Origin: Schistocephalus solidus | Lineage: Eukaryota; Platyhelminthes; Cestoda; Diphyllobothriidea; Diphyllobothriidae | Reading direction: 5' to 3' | Length of the DNA stretch: 64,000 bases | Assembly: GCA_017591395.1 (NCBI GenBank) | Contig: WEDG01000327.1 | Location: forward strand, 1-64,000 | In this document: piece by piece, positions 1 to 10,008 of the stretch | Layout: each line of letters begins with the position of its first letter | Position numbering within the stretch: position 1 is the first letter of the stretch | Translations under genes and position numbers: made by a program | Notes under the pieces: model-generated | What the model was told of the DNA's origin: nothing | The model's database searches: none | The model's input: the letters and a program-made list of their open reading frames with translations, nothing else

Positions 1-299
1 TTTGAATAGTAGGTCAGCTATAGGCGATGAAAAATTGACACAAATCAGTGTGGTCATAAGATGAAAAGAGCACACAGTAGAAAAAAACTCCTTAGGCATT
101 TTTAGTGGAAGAGGCATATCTTGAATGAGGGTTTTGTGGGATTTTAAGGAGAAAAAGACTCTCGCTCCTGGGTGAAAAACATACGCGTTAGGTAGGACCG
201 ACATGCTGATGAGAGCGTTTAAAACGCTGCTCATCGTAAGAAAATCATGTAACGACAGAGGCTACTTTTCAGCACCGCAGGTGTGATCCAAATGCGTAT
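1..299. other. no recognisable feature
   Basis: AT-rich sequence with stop codons in all frames. I see no coding similarity, tRNA-like box or tandem repeat here. Confidence 0.5.
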
Positions 300-482
300 C
301 GACTGGCTATAAGCGAAACCGTAAAGGATTCTAGACAGGGAAAACCTTCACAGGTATCATCACGTACGCTTAAGGTCAAACGAGGAAACGACTGAAGAGA
401 TCATGAAGGTCATGGTAGAATTGCTCAGAGAAGCAACCACGATACTCTCATTGCTGATTTTCTCAGACCACCAACAAAGGAG
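300..482 (+). repeat. dispersed ~180-bp repeat, copy 1
   Basis: This block matches 28,688-28,868 in the same orientation over its whole length. Both copies begin with a variant of tcgactRgctataa and share gaaggtcatggtagaattg. No coding potential is visible. It could be the end of a larger element whose body is not in the window. The second copy directly abuts a LINE 3' tail. Confidence 0.7.
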
Positions 483-1399
483 CCAAAATGATCGTCAACA
501 ATCCGAGAAGGTCGACAACGTGACAGTGCTCCGCGAGGGCATATGAAGCAGCATGGTAGGTTGCTTCTGAGAGTAGTACGAAAGGATAATGGGAGATCCG
601 AAAATTGAGTAAGAAGAAATCCAAATAAGGTGCTCAGCGGTGCTTGTTGGCATGAGAATCGATCATTAATCTGAGGCCTGCACAGCTCAGTATTAAGATT
701 GTAGTACTGATGATGGTTATCGGCATTCGAAACGGAGGTGCTTCAAAACGAGCGCGCAATATGACATAATTGCTTGGCAATCATTTGACGGAGGCATGGG
801 TTATGAAAAAATCTTATTTCGTGGGGAAACGATGCATAGAAGATATAATTTGGAGACGGTCTTCTAAATTCCCGATGGTTCTTTCTCAGGGTCATGGAGA
901 AAGCTGCTCGGGAAGGAAGATGAAAATTAAAGGTTCATGGAATCAGTGTTAATATAAATGTACAGTCTTCGCTAAAGTGTAGAAGTTTATTTGAAAACTT
1001 TATATCGATTGGCAGGTTATTACAAAGAAAGCAATACCTGGAAGCAAAGAACAGAGAGCGTTAAGATATGAAGGACATAGGTGGCGGTAAAATCAATGAA
1101 GAGGTACGTAGGTTGTACGGACGAGTAACGGAGGTAAGGGCTGGAATTCGGGGAATATTTGAACTATTATTAAGACGGAAAAGGAGGCAGAAGCCAGCTT
1201 CTAGTCGCCGAACACATTACAAATTTAGGATAGTTAGCGGGCACCTATTAGAGTACGATGTAGTTGAAAGGGTCGGATGTAAGAGTTTCCAAGTAAAATG
1301 TCTTTGAACATTTTCAATTTTGGAACGGATACACTCAGTTAGTAAACCAAAAAATGGACAGCAATGTTCAAGAATGGGAAGGACAAACATTTGATGAAG

Positions 1400-2640
1400 T
1401 CATAATTTAATTTCAGGAAGATAAAAATTATAAGAAATAAAGCCACAAATCTGGGCAGCTTTGGCCGTAATTCTATCGGCATGAGGTGACAGATTTGAAT
1501 TATTAGTGAAGCTAAAACCTAAGTCCTTCATGATGGAACATTCAGTCATAGGGGTGCTGACTGGTCGTTGTAGTCTGTCAAGCCCGAAGCACATGTAACG
1601 ACACCTAGAATTTGAGAATTCCATTTGCCACGCTGAGCTCCACGCGGAAAGAGCAAGCAAGTCTGCATGGATTTATTTTAAGCATCGTTCGGAATAAGAT
1701 TTAAAGAAGGACTATATGCATTTAAGATCGTCCACATTAATAAAAGAATGAGAGTTTTGAACTGCTGATGAAATATCATTAATGTAAAGCAAAAACAAAA
1801 GAAGACCTAGCATGGTGCCTTGAAGGACACCGCATACAATAGGGATCTCAGCTGAAAAATGAGGACCCACTAAGACCTTTTGTTTTGCTATAAGTCAGAT
1901 ATGACGGAATGAAATCGGTACGGGACTAAAAAATCCTAAAGCTTATAAGTTAACTACAAGTCTCCTATGAGGCATTTTATGGAAGGCCTTGCTAAGATCA
2001 AAGAAGATAACTACGACAAAAAGATGATCATTACGAAGAGATGTTAATAGACTTCGAAAAAATAGGTGAAATGTTTCACAAGAGTGATCGGGAAGGAAGC
2101 CATGTTGGGAAGAGCTGAGAAGTTGATTGGTTATGCAAAATCTGTTATTTTGTACGACAATTAGTTTTTCGAAGAGCTTAGCAAGAGAATATGTTTTATG
2201 AACATCGCGATAGTTGTAAACATCCGAGCGTAAGCCAGATTTAAAGACTAGAATAAAAAAGAGGTTTTCCAATAATCGGGAAGAAAAACATTCTCGAAAA
2301 AACTGAGAAAACTTTGCTTAGCGAACGGTGAAAATCACTTGGCTGTTCAATAAGGAAATTTGGGATGTTCTGGGTTCCAAATGAGTGTGATTGATTAAGT
2401 TGGCTTATCTATGTCTGAATATTTGTAGGAACAAAACCAATGTTAGTGAGCAACTCATGAGATGTCAGGGCGATCGAAGAAGTAGGATTGGTCTCATGGT
2501 AAAATGTTTGGCAAAAAAAGGAATTTAACAGTTCTGCTTTTTCCAAATACTCTGTTATTAAATTATTATTTGAATCGAGTAAAGGCGGAATGACTTTATG
2601 AGATTTCACGGAAGAACGGAGGCGGAACACTTGAGCAACA
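1400..2640 (-). pseudogene. reverse transcriptase of LINE copy A, multiply frameshifted
   Basis: Three open stretches in different frames make one reverse transcriptase. 2,630-2,409 holds the N-terminal block (EKAELLNSFFCQTF). 2,272-1,943 holds RT motifs through FFDLSKAFHKMPHRRL, where the first catalytic Asp survives and AFD has become AFH. The region near 1,730 gives NVDDLKCI, so the YADD box keeps both Asp but lost Tyr-Ala. 1,660-1,400 holds the thumb-like region (SPHADRITAKAAQICGFISYNF). At least two frameshifts and several stops separate the pieces. The full RT would synthesise cDNA on the nicked target. Confidence 0.85.
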
Positions 2641-2881
2641 GATCTGGAAGTATTATCATCGCTAATTCTAGAGACTCCCTACGCCTATCCTGCGCGATCC
2701 TCATTTTTGAAGCTAATTTAAATATTTGTGCGATCCTTAAGTGGACCGATAACGAACTTATCGACTGATCCTCAAGCTGCTTTTTCTATTTTTTAAGCTG
2801 ATTTCAAGAAAGTGTAGCAATGTGGAAGAAGCAGCATTTGATATAATGGTCTTTTTGGAATGAAGTGGAGGAGGCCTTCTG

Positions 2882-3440
2882 TTAGGCCTTGCAATGTATC
2901 ATTGAAAAAGTTGGATCATTATTCGAAATAAAGCTTGGCAAATCCAGAATTCTTGTAAAATTGTTTAACAATTCTATGTTAACATGAGCAAAGTCAAAAT
3001 AGTTACATTTTATTTTTGGCTTTACAGAGGAGGAGACTGGAAAACAACAATGAATTAATGCGTGATCACTTGTAAAAAGGTTTTGATGGAAATTCATAAG
3101 CAAAGGATGGATGCAATTAGTCAAAATCAAATCTAAAATACGATCTATTCTAGTCACTGAGCTGAATAATTGAGACATGTTTTGAAAATAAATCGTGTTC
3201 AACATGTTTTCAAATTTTGGCGGAGAGGTATTCACATGCCAGTCAATTTCTGACAAAATAAAATCTCCTACGATTATTTTGACAAGAAATGGAGTTTCTG
3301 TAAGTTTTTCAAAGAGTTCACAGAGCTAACTTTCATTGCCGGAATAACAAGGTGGATTATGGGCAGCAAATTATGGCTTTTTTCTTGTGCAGGAGGACAA
3401 CTGATATGAAATAGGTATTTCCGGAAAACGAAAAGAAATG
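2882..3440 (-). pseudogene. EEP endonuclease fragment of LINE copy A
   Basis: The open stretch 3,256-2,882 encodes the C-terminal half of an apurinic-like (EEP) endonuclease, the enzyme that nicks target DNA for target-primed reverse transcription. Visible motifs are GDFILSEIDW (the usual GDFN has lost its Asn), RILDLILTN, and SDHALIHC carrying the catalytic Ser-Asp-His. Similarity continues in the same frame upstream of the first ATG to about 3,430, where NPPCYSGNES resembles the family's YRPPGS block, interrupted by a stop. The N-terminal third with the catalytic Asn and Glu is missing, so this is a truncated non-functional domain. Confidence 0.8.
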
Positions 3441-3499
3441 CCAAGATTCATGCGCACTCAGCGAGCCAAACTCTGCAAAATATGTTTGCTCAACTGTTC

Positions 3500-5285
3500 C
3501 GCCGTCGATCCTGCTCTAAAAGAGGTTAGGAAATACCTCCATTACTTAATGAAACTAAGAAATTCGTTCTCGAAGACTCTGAGAAGGCAGAATTGTTTAT
3601 TGCATTCTTTGCAAATCATCTTACGATGGAATCTGAACCGGTTCCGACGTTTCAGGCATCCTCATTTAATGTTATCAGTACCATTGATTTTCTCCTTAGA
3701 ACTAATTCGTAAGCAAAATAATGCGTCTGAAAAACTCGCACTCTTCGGGGACTGACGGTATTCCAAACTCAGTTATTAAGAGAGTGCCGAGCTTTCCCCG
3801 ATTGCTTAGCCATGTATTCTCAGTTTATCTTTTAAACGGATTATTTCCTGACTCATAGAAGACATCTATTATTCTTCCTGTCTTCAAGTCGGGATCTCGT
3901 TCGGACGTAAATAATTATCGAGGCGTTCACAAAAACCCCGGCTCTAGCAAAACTTCTTGAAAAAAATTATTTTTTAAATCAAATTCTCGACTTTTTGCTT
4001 AGAAAAATAAGCTCTTAAGCGACTCGCGATATGGTTTTCCACCTGGGAGATCATGCGAAGTGTGTCATTTAACTTTTCTTAACCTCGTCACTTCCCTTCG
4101 TAACGAACAACAGTCAGTGGTTGTGATCTACTTTGACCTGAGCAAAGCCTTTGACAAGGTACCGCACAGACGTCTTCTGGTGAAACTGGAAGCCCTCGGC
4201 ATCCAGCCTCCTCTCCTTGACTTCATTGGTTCCTACTTGTCTAACCGCAGCCAGAAGGTCTTAGTAGGTAATAGCAACTCGATGCCTCAACCGATCACGA
4301 GTGGCGTTTTTCAAGGCACGGTTCTAGGTCCCCTTCTCTTTATTCTGTACATAAACGAAATTTCAGCTTTACTCACAAATTCACAAAATTTCGTTTACGC
4401 TGATGATCTTAAGTGCATTTATTCATTTTCTAAAGACACTGCTAATAGTTGCGTGGATAAAATCAACATTGATCTACTTATGCTCTCACGTTGGAGCTGT
4501 ATTTGGCAGATTGAGTTTTCTTCATCCAAGAGTAGTTTTATGTGTTTTGGCCCCGCTAAGCTTCCTGGACTCCTCGTTTTTCAAAATAGTACACTTTTAG
4601 AACGATCAACCATAAAAGACTTAGGTCTAAGTTACACGAACAAGCTAGCATTATCGCCTCATGCAGATCGAATTTCTGCAAAGGCTGCACATATATGTGG
4701 TTTTATATCACATAATTTCTTCCTTCCCGAAATAAAGTTAAACCTATACCGCATGTTTGTTCTTCCTATCCTCGAATACTGCTGTCCCCTATTTGGGCTG
4801 ATGAACGCCTCTGACCACAGTAAGATTGAGAAAAAAGTTCAAGAGGGTTTTTTACTCGAAGACTATTTTCTCTTCCTGGATCCAGTGTCTCCTATACGGA
4901 TAGATGCCAGTTAGCAGACATTAAATTTCTGTGGGTTAAAAGACTCGAAGCCGGTCTCTGCTTCCTCTTTTGCGTTAACTCTAGCCCAAATCCCCCACGA
5001 ATTAACGCTCTCACTCCGGTAGATCGACCCTATGCCACTCGTAATTCCTCCATGATCATTTCACCACCCCTTAGCTCCACAACTAACCGGTCTCAGTTTT
5101 TTGTCTCCAAATATGCTTTCATCTGGAATAATCTTCCACTGCAAATTAGGTTGTCGTCCACATTAGCTATTTTGAAAACAAAGTTACGCAAACATTCAAC
5201 TTCGGAAGATATAAAGTCCTTATTGCCTGTTTCCTTCCTTAACTCGCAATTTTTGGATTTCGAAAAGGGTCCTCCTGGTATTTGA
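3500..5285 (+). pseudogene. reverse transcriptase of LINE copy B
   Basis: The longest intact part is an open frame at 4,060-4,914 (284 aa). It contains RT motif A IYFDLSKAFDKVPHRRL (catalytic Asp near residue 26), motif B GVFQGTVLGPLLFILYINE, and motif C VYADDLK (YADD at residues 113-116), all with catalytic residues present. Upstream similarity continues in other frames: EDSEKAELFIAFFANH around 3,580-3,620, SSGTDGIPNSVIKRV near 3,750, and KSGSRSDVNNYRGVHK near 3,900. Stops lie near 3,856 and 3,960. Downstream, 5,052-5,285 carries the conserved C-terminus. So the catalytic core is intact but the gene is broken by frameshifts and stops on both sides. Confidence 0.88.
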
Positions 5286-5301
5286 GGCAGCTCCCTTGAT
5301 A

Positions 5302-5397
5302 TTATATTGGTCTCTTATTATATGTCCATCATCCTCTGCAGAGTCAATCTTATATTGGTCACTTATTATATGTCCATCATCCTCTGCAGAGTCAATC
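5302..5397 (+). repeat. 48-bp tandem duplication in LINE copy B 3' region
   Basis: Two near-identical 48-bp units (5,302-5,349 and 5,350-5,397), each containing tatgtccatcatcctctgca. They lie just after the RT stop codon. Copies C and E do not show a matching doubling. Confidence 0.9.
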
Positions 5398-6109
5398 TTT
5401 GCATTCAATTTTTGCCCCCCTCCTTTTAAATTAGCATCGCCAAGTCTTGACAACCTTGGTACTTTCCTCCGCTTTTGCAACCACGACGATGGTCTCCAGC
5501 TTCAGTTGAGGATCAAGGCGGATTCTGACGGTTTTGCTACTTTGATTGGTGGATTATGCAGTCGGCAAGGTCGCATCTCAATGATGATCTCATGACCTCT
5601 ACTGTCCCCTCTTCGGTTTGACCCTGGTGTCCACGATGAGTTCGTCCTCTCTCACCTCCACTGGTGGTTACAAACAGTAGCTTTGACTGCTATATTATCT
5701 CTCACACGACAAGGAGCGTTCCGAACCCTCATACCTTGTCAGCAACATCACAGCACTATCCTATTGCATCTAGCTATTAATTTTTATAGTGAATCAGTTT
5801 TTTCTTCTATTTTTTTAAATTGGCGGCTCGCTGAACTCCGCCTCCGATTTGACCGTAGGAGTTTTTTTACTGCTTCTTTTCTAGTTCGCCGTTTATGTTA
5901 AAGATGGTTGACTATTGTTTTAAAAATGGCAAATCGTTCTGAATCGGATATGCCTACCATATTTTTCATTTCTGCTGTTAATATGGCTGCTCACATAGTG
6001 CAGCAATTATCCACTTTGTATTTATTTAAACCGCGATACTAAGTTTGAATTGACGGGGATCTCTGGGCCTTAAATATGCAATTTATTTTTTTATTTATTA
6101 TTCAATTCA

Positions 6110-8416
6110 ATTCAATTTATTGAAGGAAATAGGCATGGGCCGTTGAGTACCCTATTTGTAACGTAAAATTAAGTGCGGCATACAGAGAAACCATGTGGTT
6201 TGGAAAGGTACAAAATGCGGTCATAAAATATGACAAGTGTTGCACGACTCTCGAGGGTTAAGATAAATTCCTCATCGCTCAGGCTCGTTGTGGAACATAA
6301 AACTGCCAAGGTTCCTTTAAAACTTTCCAGCGATGGTGACATCACAACGTCTTCAGGGAGGGCATTCCATGGTTTAACCACTCTGACAGAGAAGGAGAAC
6401 TTGCGCATATCCAGTCTCGCCTGCTGGACACACAGTTTCAATGGGTGACCTCTGAGATGGGTCATGGTGGCAAATTCAAAGAAGTTCGATAATTCCAGGC
6501 AACAATCCAATCCCTTCACAATGCGGAATGTCTGCAGGAGATCACCACGCATTTGTCTATAACTTAAAGGGAACAGATTAAGATTCATTAAGCGGGTTGG
6601 ATATGGCAAGGAGCTTTGACTTCTTACCATTTTGGTGGCTTTCCTCTGTACTCTTTCGAGGCAGTTCTGATCTTGAACTGGCCAGGGTTTCCAGGCTTGC
6701 ATAGCATATTCCAAATGCGGCCTAATGAAGGTTCCAAAAGTCTAAGCGAAGAAATCTTCATCGAAATCCAAAAAGGCTCGTCTGATGGCATGCAACACCG
6801 CAATTGCGCTCTTCGCCACTTTCGAGCAGTGATACGATGGTTTTAAGGTGGTGGTCGTCAGCACACCAAGGTCCTTTTGGGTTTCCACGTCTTTGAAGGC
6901 TTCACCGTTGAGAAAGTAACTTCTTGTTTCGGCAGATCCAGATGGGTTGCCTAAGCGAAGTATTGTACACTTATCGATTTTGAACCGCAAAAGCCAATGA
7001 TTCGACCACTCCTCCAACCGAGTAAGGTTGATCTTCAGTTTATCTTCGTCAGCAGGGCTCTAATTTACATTTCAGATTTTAATGTCATCTGCAAACATTG
7101 CTGTTTTACAGTCGAGATTCCTAACACAATCGTTCACGTATATTAAAAACAGTATTGGCCCTAGTACTGAACCCTGAGGAACCCCACTCTCGATCGCAAA
7201 AGAACTTGACCTCTTTTGGCCGATGCACACAACCTGGTGCCGACCCACGAGGAAGTTTTCGATCCACTTGAGGAGGTTACCTCTGATTCCAATTCTTTCT
7301 AGCTTGTATAGCAGTCTCTCGTGCGGCAAAGTATCGAAGGCCTTTTGAAAGTCAATGAAGGCAATGTGAACCGCGTGTCTATCTTCAAGTGCTTGGATCC
7401 ACCTCTGGAGCGAATACAGCAAATTCGTTGTGCATGATCTTCCTTTTCTGAACCCGTGTTGACAGCTTGATAAAAAATTATGAGTCTCTAGGAATTTCAC
7501 CAATTCGCTCTTGACGATCCTTTCCATAATCTTGCCAAGGATGCATGTCAAGCTTATGGGCCTGTAGTTTTTCGCTGAAGCCCGGCTACCGCTTTTTTAC
7601 AAGGGAGTTATATGTGCCAGCTTCCAATCGAAAGGTAGTGTTCCGGAGTCAAATGTCTTTTGAAAGAGCACTGAAAGAGGTGCGGAAAGTTCATTGGCGA
7701 GTTCTTTCAGAAGCTTGGGTGGAAGCTCGTCTGGTCCTGAGGATTTCAAATCTTTTAGTTCTTTTAATTCCTTTCGGATCAGAAATTCTGAGAATAGTAT
7801 GTGTTTAATGCTTGCAGTCGGCGGGTTATCCACTGAGGGACGAAGGAACCTTGCCTCGTTTGTGAAGACTGAGCGGTAGAACTGTGAAAAGTACTCGTCT
7901 TTTTCCCTGTTTTCAGAAATTTCGACGCCCACGGCAGTCTTCATCATCTGCATTTGATTCTTATTCCCTGTTCATCTACGGAGGTAACTGTAGACTAACT
8001 TTGGATTCTGCGTTGCCTTTTGCAGCAAAGTCTTCTCAAATTCTCTTCGCATTTTATGAATAAGGCTTCTCATTTTTTTTCTCTGTGTTTTATACTTATT
8101 ATAATAGGCGACTTGATTAGACTCGCAATATTTTCTCCACAACTTGTGCTTCCTGTTTATTTCCCTTTTTAAGTTGCTGTCTAGCCACCCAGGACGCTTG
8201 CTGTGATGGACACTCGTTAGTGGGCAGTGGTTGTCCATAAGTTGCAGAAAAACATTTCGGAAGGACTCCCAATCTTCGTTCACGGTGCTCGAAAACATTG
8301 AGGCCCCGTTGATGTCTGTTAAATCTGCTCGCATCTGATGACAGTTTCCTCGCCAAAATTTACGCCGTTTTACCTCTAACGCAGGCGCAACGGAGAATAA
8401 GCTGTAGTCCCACATA
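6110..8416 (-). mobile_element. LINE family 2, copy D (5' truncated)
   Basis: A minus-strand non-LTR element of a second family shared with copies F, G and H. It contains the linker and a nearly complete reverse transcriptase. Its 3' end lies in the simple repeat aattgaattgaattgaa (minus strand) near 6,100-6,120. Its 5' end stops at about 8,416, exactly where the R repeat block begins, so the whole endonuclease is missing. FADD, PQGSVLGP and LGVL motifs place it in the CR1-like group by family knowledge. Confidence 0.85.
6169..8416 (-). pseudogene. reverse transcriptase of LINE copy D
   Basis: Five open pieces on the minus strand in the correct order. 8,416-7,972: linker after the endonuclease (begins MWDYSLF, then KRPGWLDSNLKREINRKHKL). 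7,953-7,597: RT N-terminus (LKDLKSSGPDELPPKLLKEL). 7,551-7,072: fingers and palm with HIAFIDFQKAFDTLPHERL (motif A), SGVPQGSVLGPILFLIYVND (motif B) and MFADDIKI (motif C). 7,017-6,742: thumb (QKDLGVL). 6,714-6,169: C-terminal domain (LERVQRKATKMV, LNLFPLSYRQMRGDLLQTF). All catalytic Asp residues remain, but frameshifts at each junction break the gene. Best-preserved polymerase of family 2 in the window. Confidence 0.9.
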
Positions 8417-9236
8417 GACGACAGTTCGGCCGTCGATTTTGACAAGATCCACCGTATGCTCCACACCTGGTTGTGCAGGGACGGTGAGTTGTGCGTGAAT
8501 AAGTTTTGAGTGATAGAAGCCTTGCGCTGCAGCTACCGCACCCTCTCCTCCTCCCCCACCTGAGCCCGGTGTCAAGACAGAGTCAAGAAGACCGGAGATG
8601 GGAGAGGGCGCAGGTGGCTCGCACGGCCGGAGCCGCCCCTGGGTGTGCCATCAGACCTGGCTTGGATCCCACGGAGTGGGAGTGCCATAAAGGCCACATT
8701 AAGAAGGAGCCATTGCAACCTGACTCTCAGTCCGCCAGTCAGCCAGTCCACACAAAACACACATTGGGCCGACCACGCGGTCCAAGTTATCCCGTCAGTT
8801 GGCAACCTTCCATGCCACGGCTTATAGCGCAACGTGATAGTTTCAAGCGCGTCAGATTGTTTATAGTGAGGAACATGCGCTGAGCTGTAGACCTCACTCT
8901 CTCCCCCACCCCCACAGTCAAACCGCTGTCCGAGCCAGTCAGTTGTCTGATGCGGAAGCGGGCGCAGCTGCTGGTGACCTCGTCTACGTGTACTACGTAC
9001 ACTACCTGGCCCCCAAACACAAACACCAGGATTTCACACAACAGGGGGTTTAACGGCTTACATCTCACATGTGTGAGATAGCCAGAGGTCACGTTAAGAA
9101 TTAGCCATCGCAGCCTGACTCTCAGACCACCAGTCAGCCACTCCACACAACACACATTGGACTAACTGCGATGTCTGAGTGTAATTGTCAGTTGGCAACC
9201 TTCAAACCACGGCGGTTAACGTTAACGCACACAAAG
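8416..9236 (-). repeat. R repeat block, copy R1 (inverted)
   Basis: A GC-rich block of about 820 bp whose reverse complement matches 14,900-15,725, and also 60,420-61,345. It is built from two related sub-units that each contain a variant of gagtggctgactggYggNctgagagtcag. No long coding frame agrees between copies, so the translations here look incidental. It abuts the truncated 5' side of LINE copy D. With R2 it makes an inverted pair around the RTE element. Confidence 0.85.
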
Positions 9237-9240
9237 ACGG

Positions 9241-9525
9241 GGGAGACTGGAATGCCTATTTTTAGCTCATTAGCCGGCCATACCCAACCAGAGGTGCACC
9301 ACCCGAGGCTCGAACCCGCGACTTATTGATTAGAAGTCCAACGCTATAACTCACTGCGCCAAGGGCTAGTTGTCTTGACGGTTTAGATCGGCCCCAAGGC
9401 AGAACGGGACGAGTGAATTCCGTAATCGATCGGTGAGCGTGAATCAATCAATAGAGCCTCTAGTGGTGCACCACCTGGGTTGGGTATGGCTGGCTTTTCC
9501 GGTCTCTCTTGTCTTAGTTGACAAT
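9241..9525. repeat. tRNA-derived SINE copies in inverted arrangement
   Basis: On the minus strand, 9,370-9,241 has a tRNA-like head: an A-box-like stretch (tggcgcagtgagttatagcg) and a B box (ggttcgagcc). It continues into a tail variant of ggttgggtatggcYggctaa ending in cattccagtctccc. At about 9,455-9,525 the same tail (cacctgggttgggtatggct ... tctcttgtctt) appears on the plus strand without a head. The same family occurs at 51.3-51.6 kb and 56.8-57.2 kb. A functional tRNA is excluded because acceptor pairing is absent. Confidence 0.7.
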
Positions 9526-10008
9526 GTTCACCTACTTATAATACTAGCCGCTATGTGACTGCTGGCGGGGCTCGAGAGTGAGCACCGTAACCGATCGGTG
9601 AGCGTTCACCAACTAAAGTAAGTGTTACATGTTCTAATTATACACTTCGGGGTGAAGGGGTACTAGTTAGGGGTAGCACCACACAGCTTGCATTTGGTCG
9701 CTCCATTTGTCTCGTACAGGTGGTGAATGCTCCTGTGGCCGCCTCTAACTGGTACCCAACTCTCACCTGTGGCTCCTCGAAGTTGGGTTGTTCCCAGCGG
9801 CCACACCCTGGGCAATGGTCACGACCGGCGGGCTAAACCAGGTGAGGGTCTCCGGTGTTGTGTGTGCCTCCACACCCGGTATGTCTGACTCCCGAACTTC
9901 CCACCTCCCCCCTGTCAAAAATTCCTACGGTGGGGGCGACAGCAACCCCGTAGGCGGCCCAGACTACCTCGGGTCGTTCTCCCACTAAAACAAATCCGTG
10001 ACCCATAG

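Larger units (their letters stand above)
855..3440 (-). mobile_element. LINE family 1, copy A (degenerate, 5' end near 3,440)
   Basis: A minus-strand non-LTR retrotransposon with the order endonuclease, linker, reverse transcriptase, 3' region. The family (copies A, B, C, E) is recognised from shared protein blocks and a shared 3' region whose coding part ends in a variant of EKGPPGI. RT motif spacing and a separate EEP endonuclease place it in the Jockey/CR1/L2-like group; the exact clade is inference. Copy A carries many frameshifts and stops and is certainly inactive. Its 3' similarity to copies C and E fades near 855. Its 5' end meets copy B head to head near 3,440. Confidence 0.85.
3440..6080 (+). 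mobile_element. LINE family 1, copy B (plus strand, best-preserved RT of the family)
   Basis: A plus-strand copy of the same family as copies A, C and E, arranged head to head with A. The 5' end starts in the linker before the RT, so the endonuclease is absent. Coding similarity runs to the terminal FEKGPPGI stop at 5,285. The following ~800 bp matches copy C's 3' region, for example the pieces around 5,840 and 21,640 that share taggagttttttYactgc. An AT-rich tail (ttatttattattcaattcaattc) near 6,080 runs directly into the 3' end of the inverted element D. Confidence 0.85.

Noticed and set aside
8506..8883. 125-aa frame as a gene
   Set aside because: Lies wholly in the R1 repeat and is opposed by another frame of similar length.
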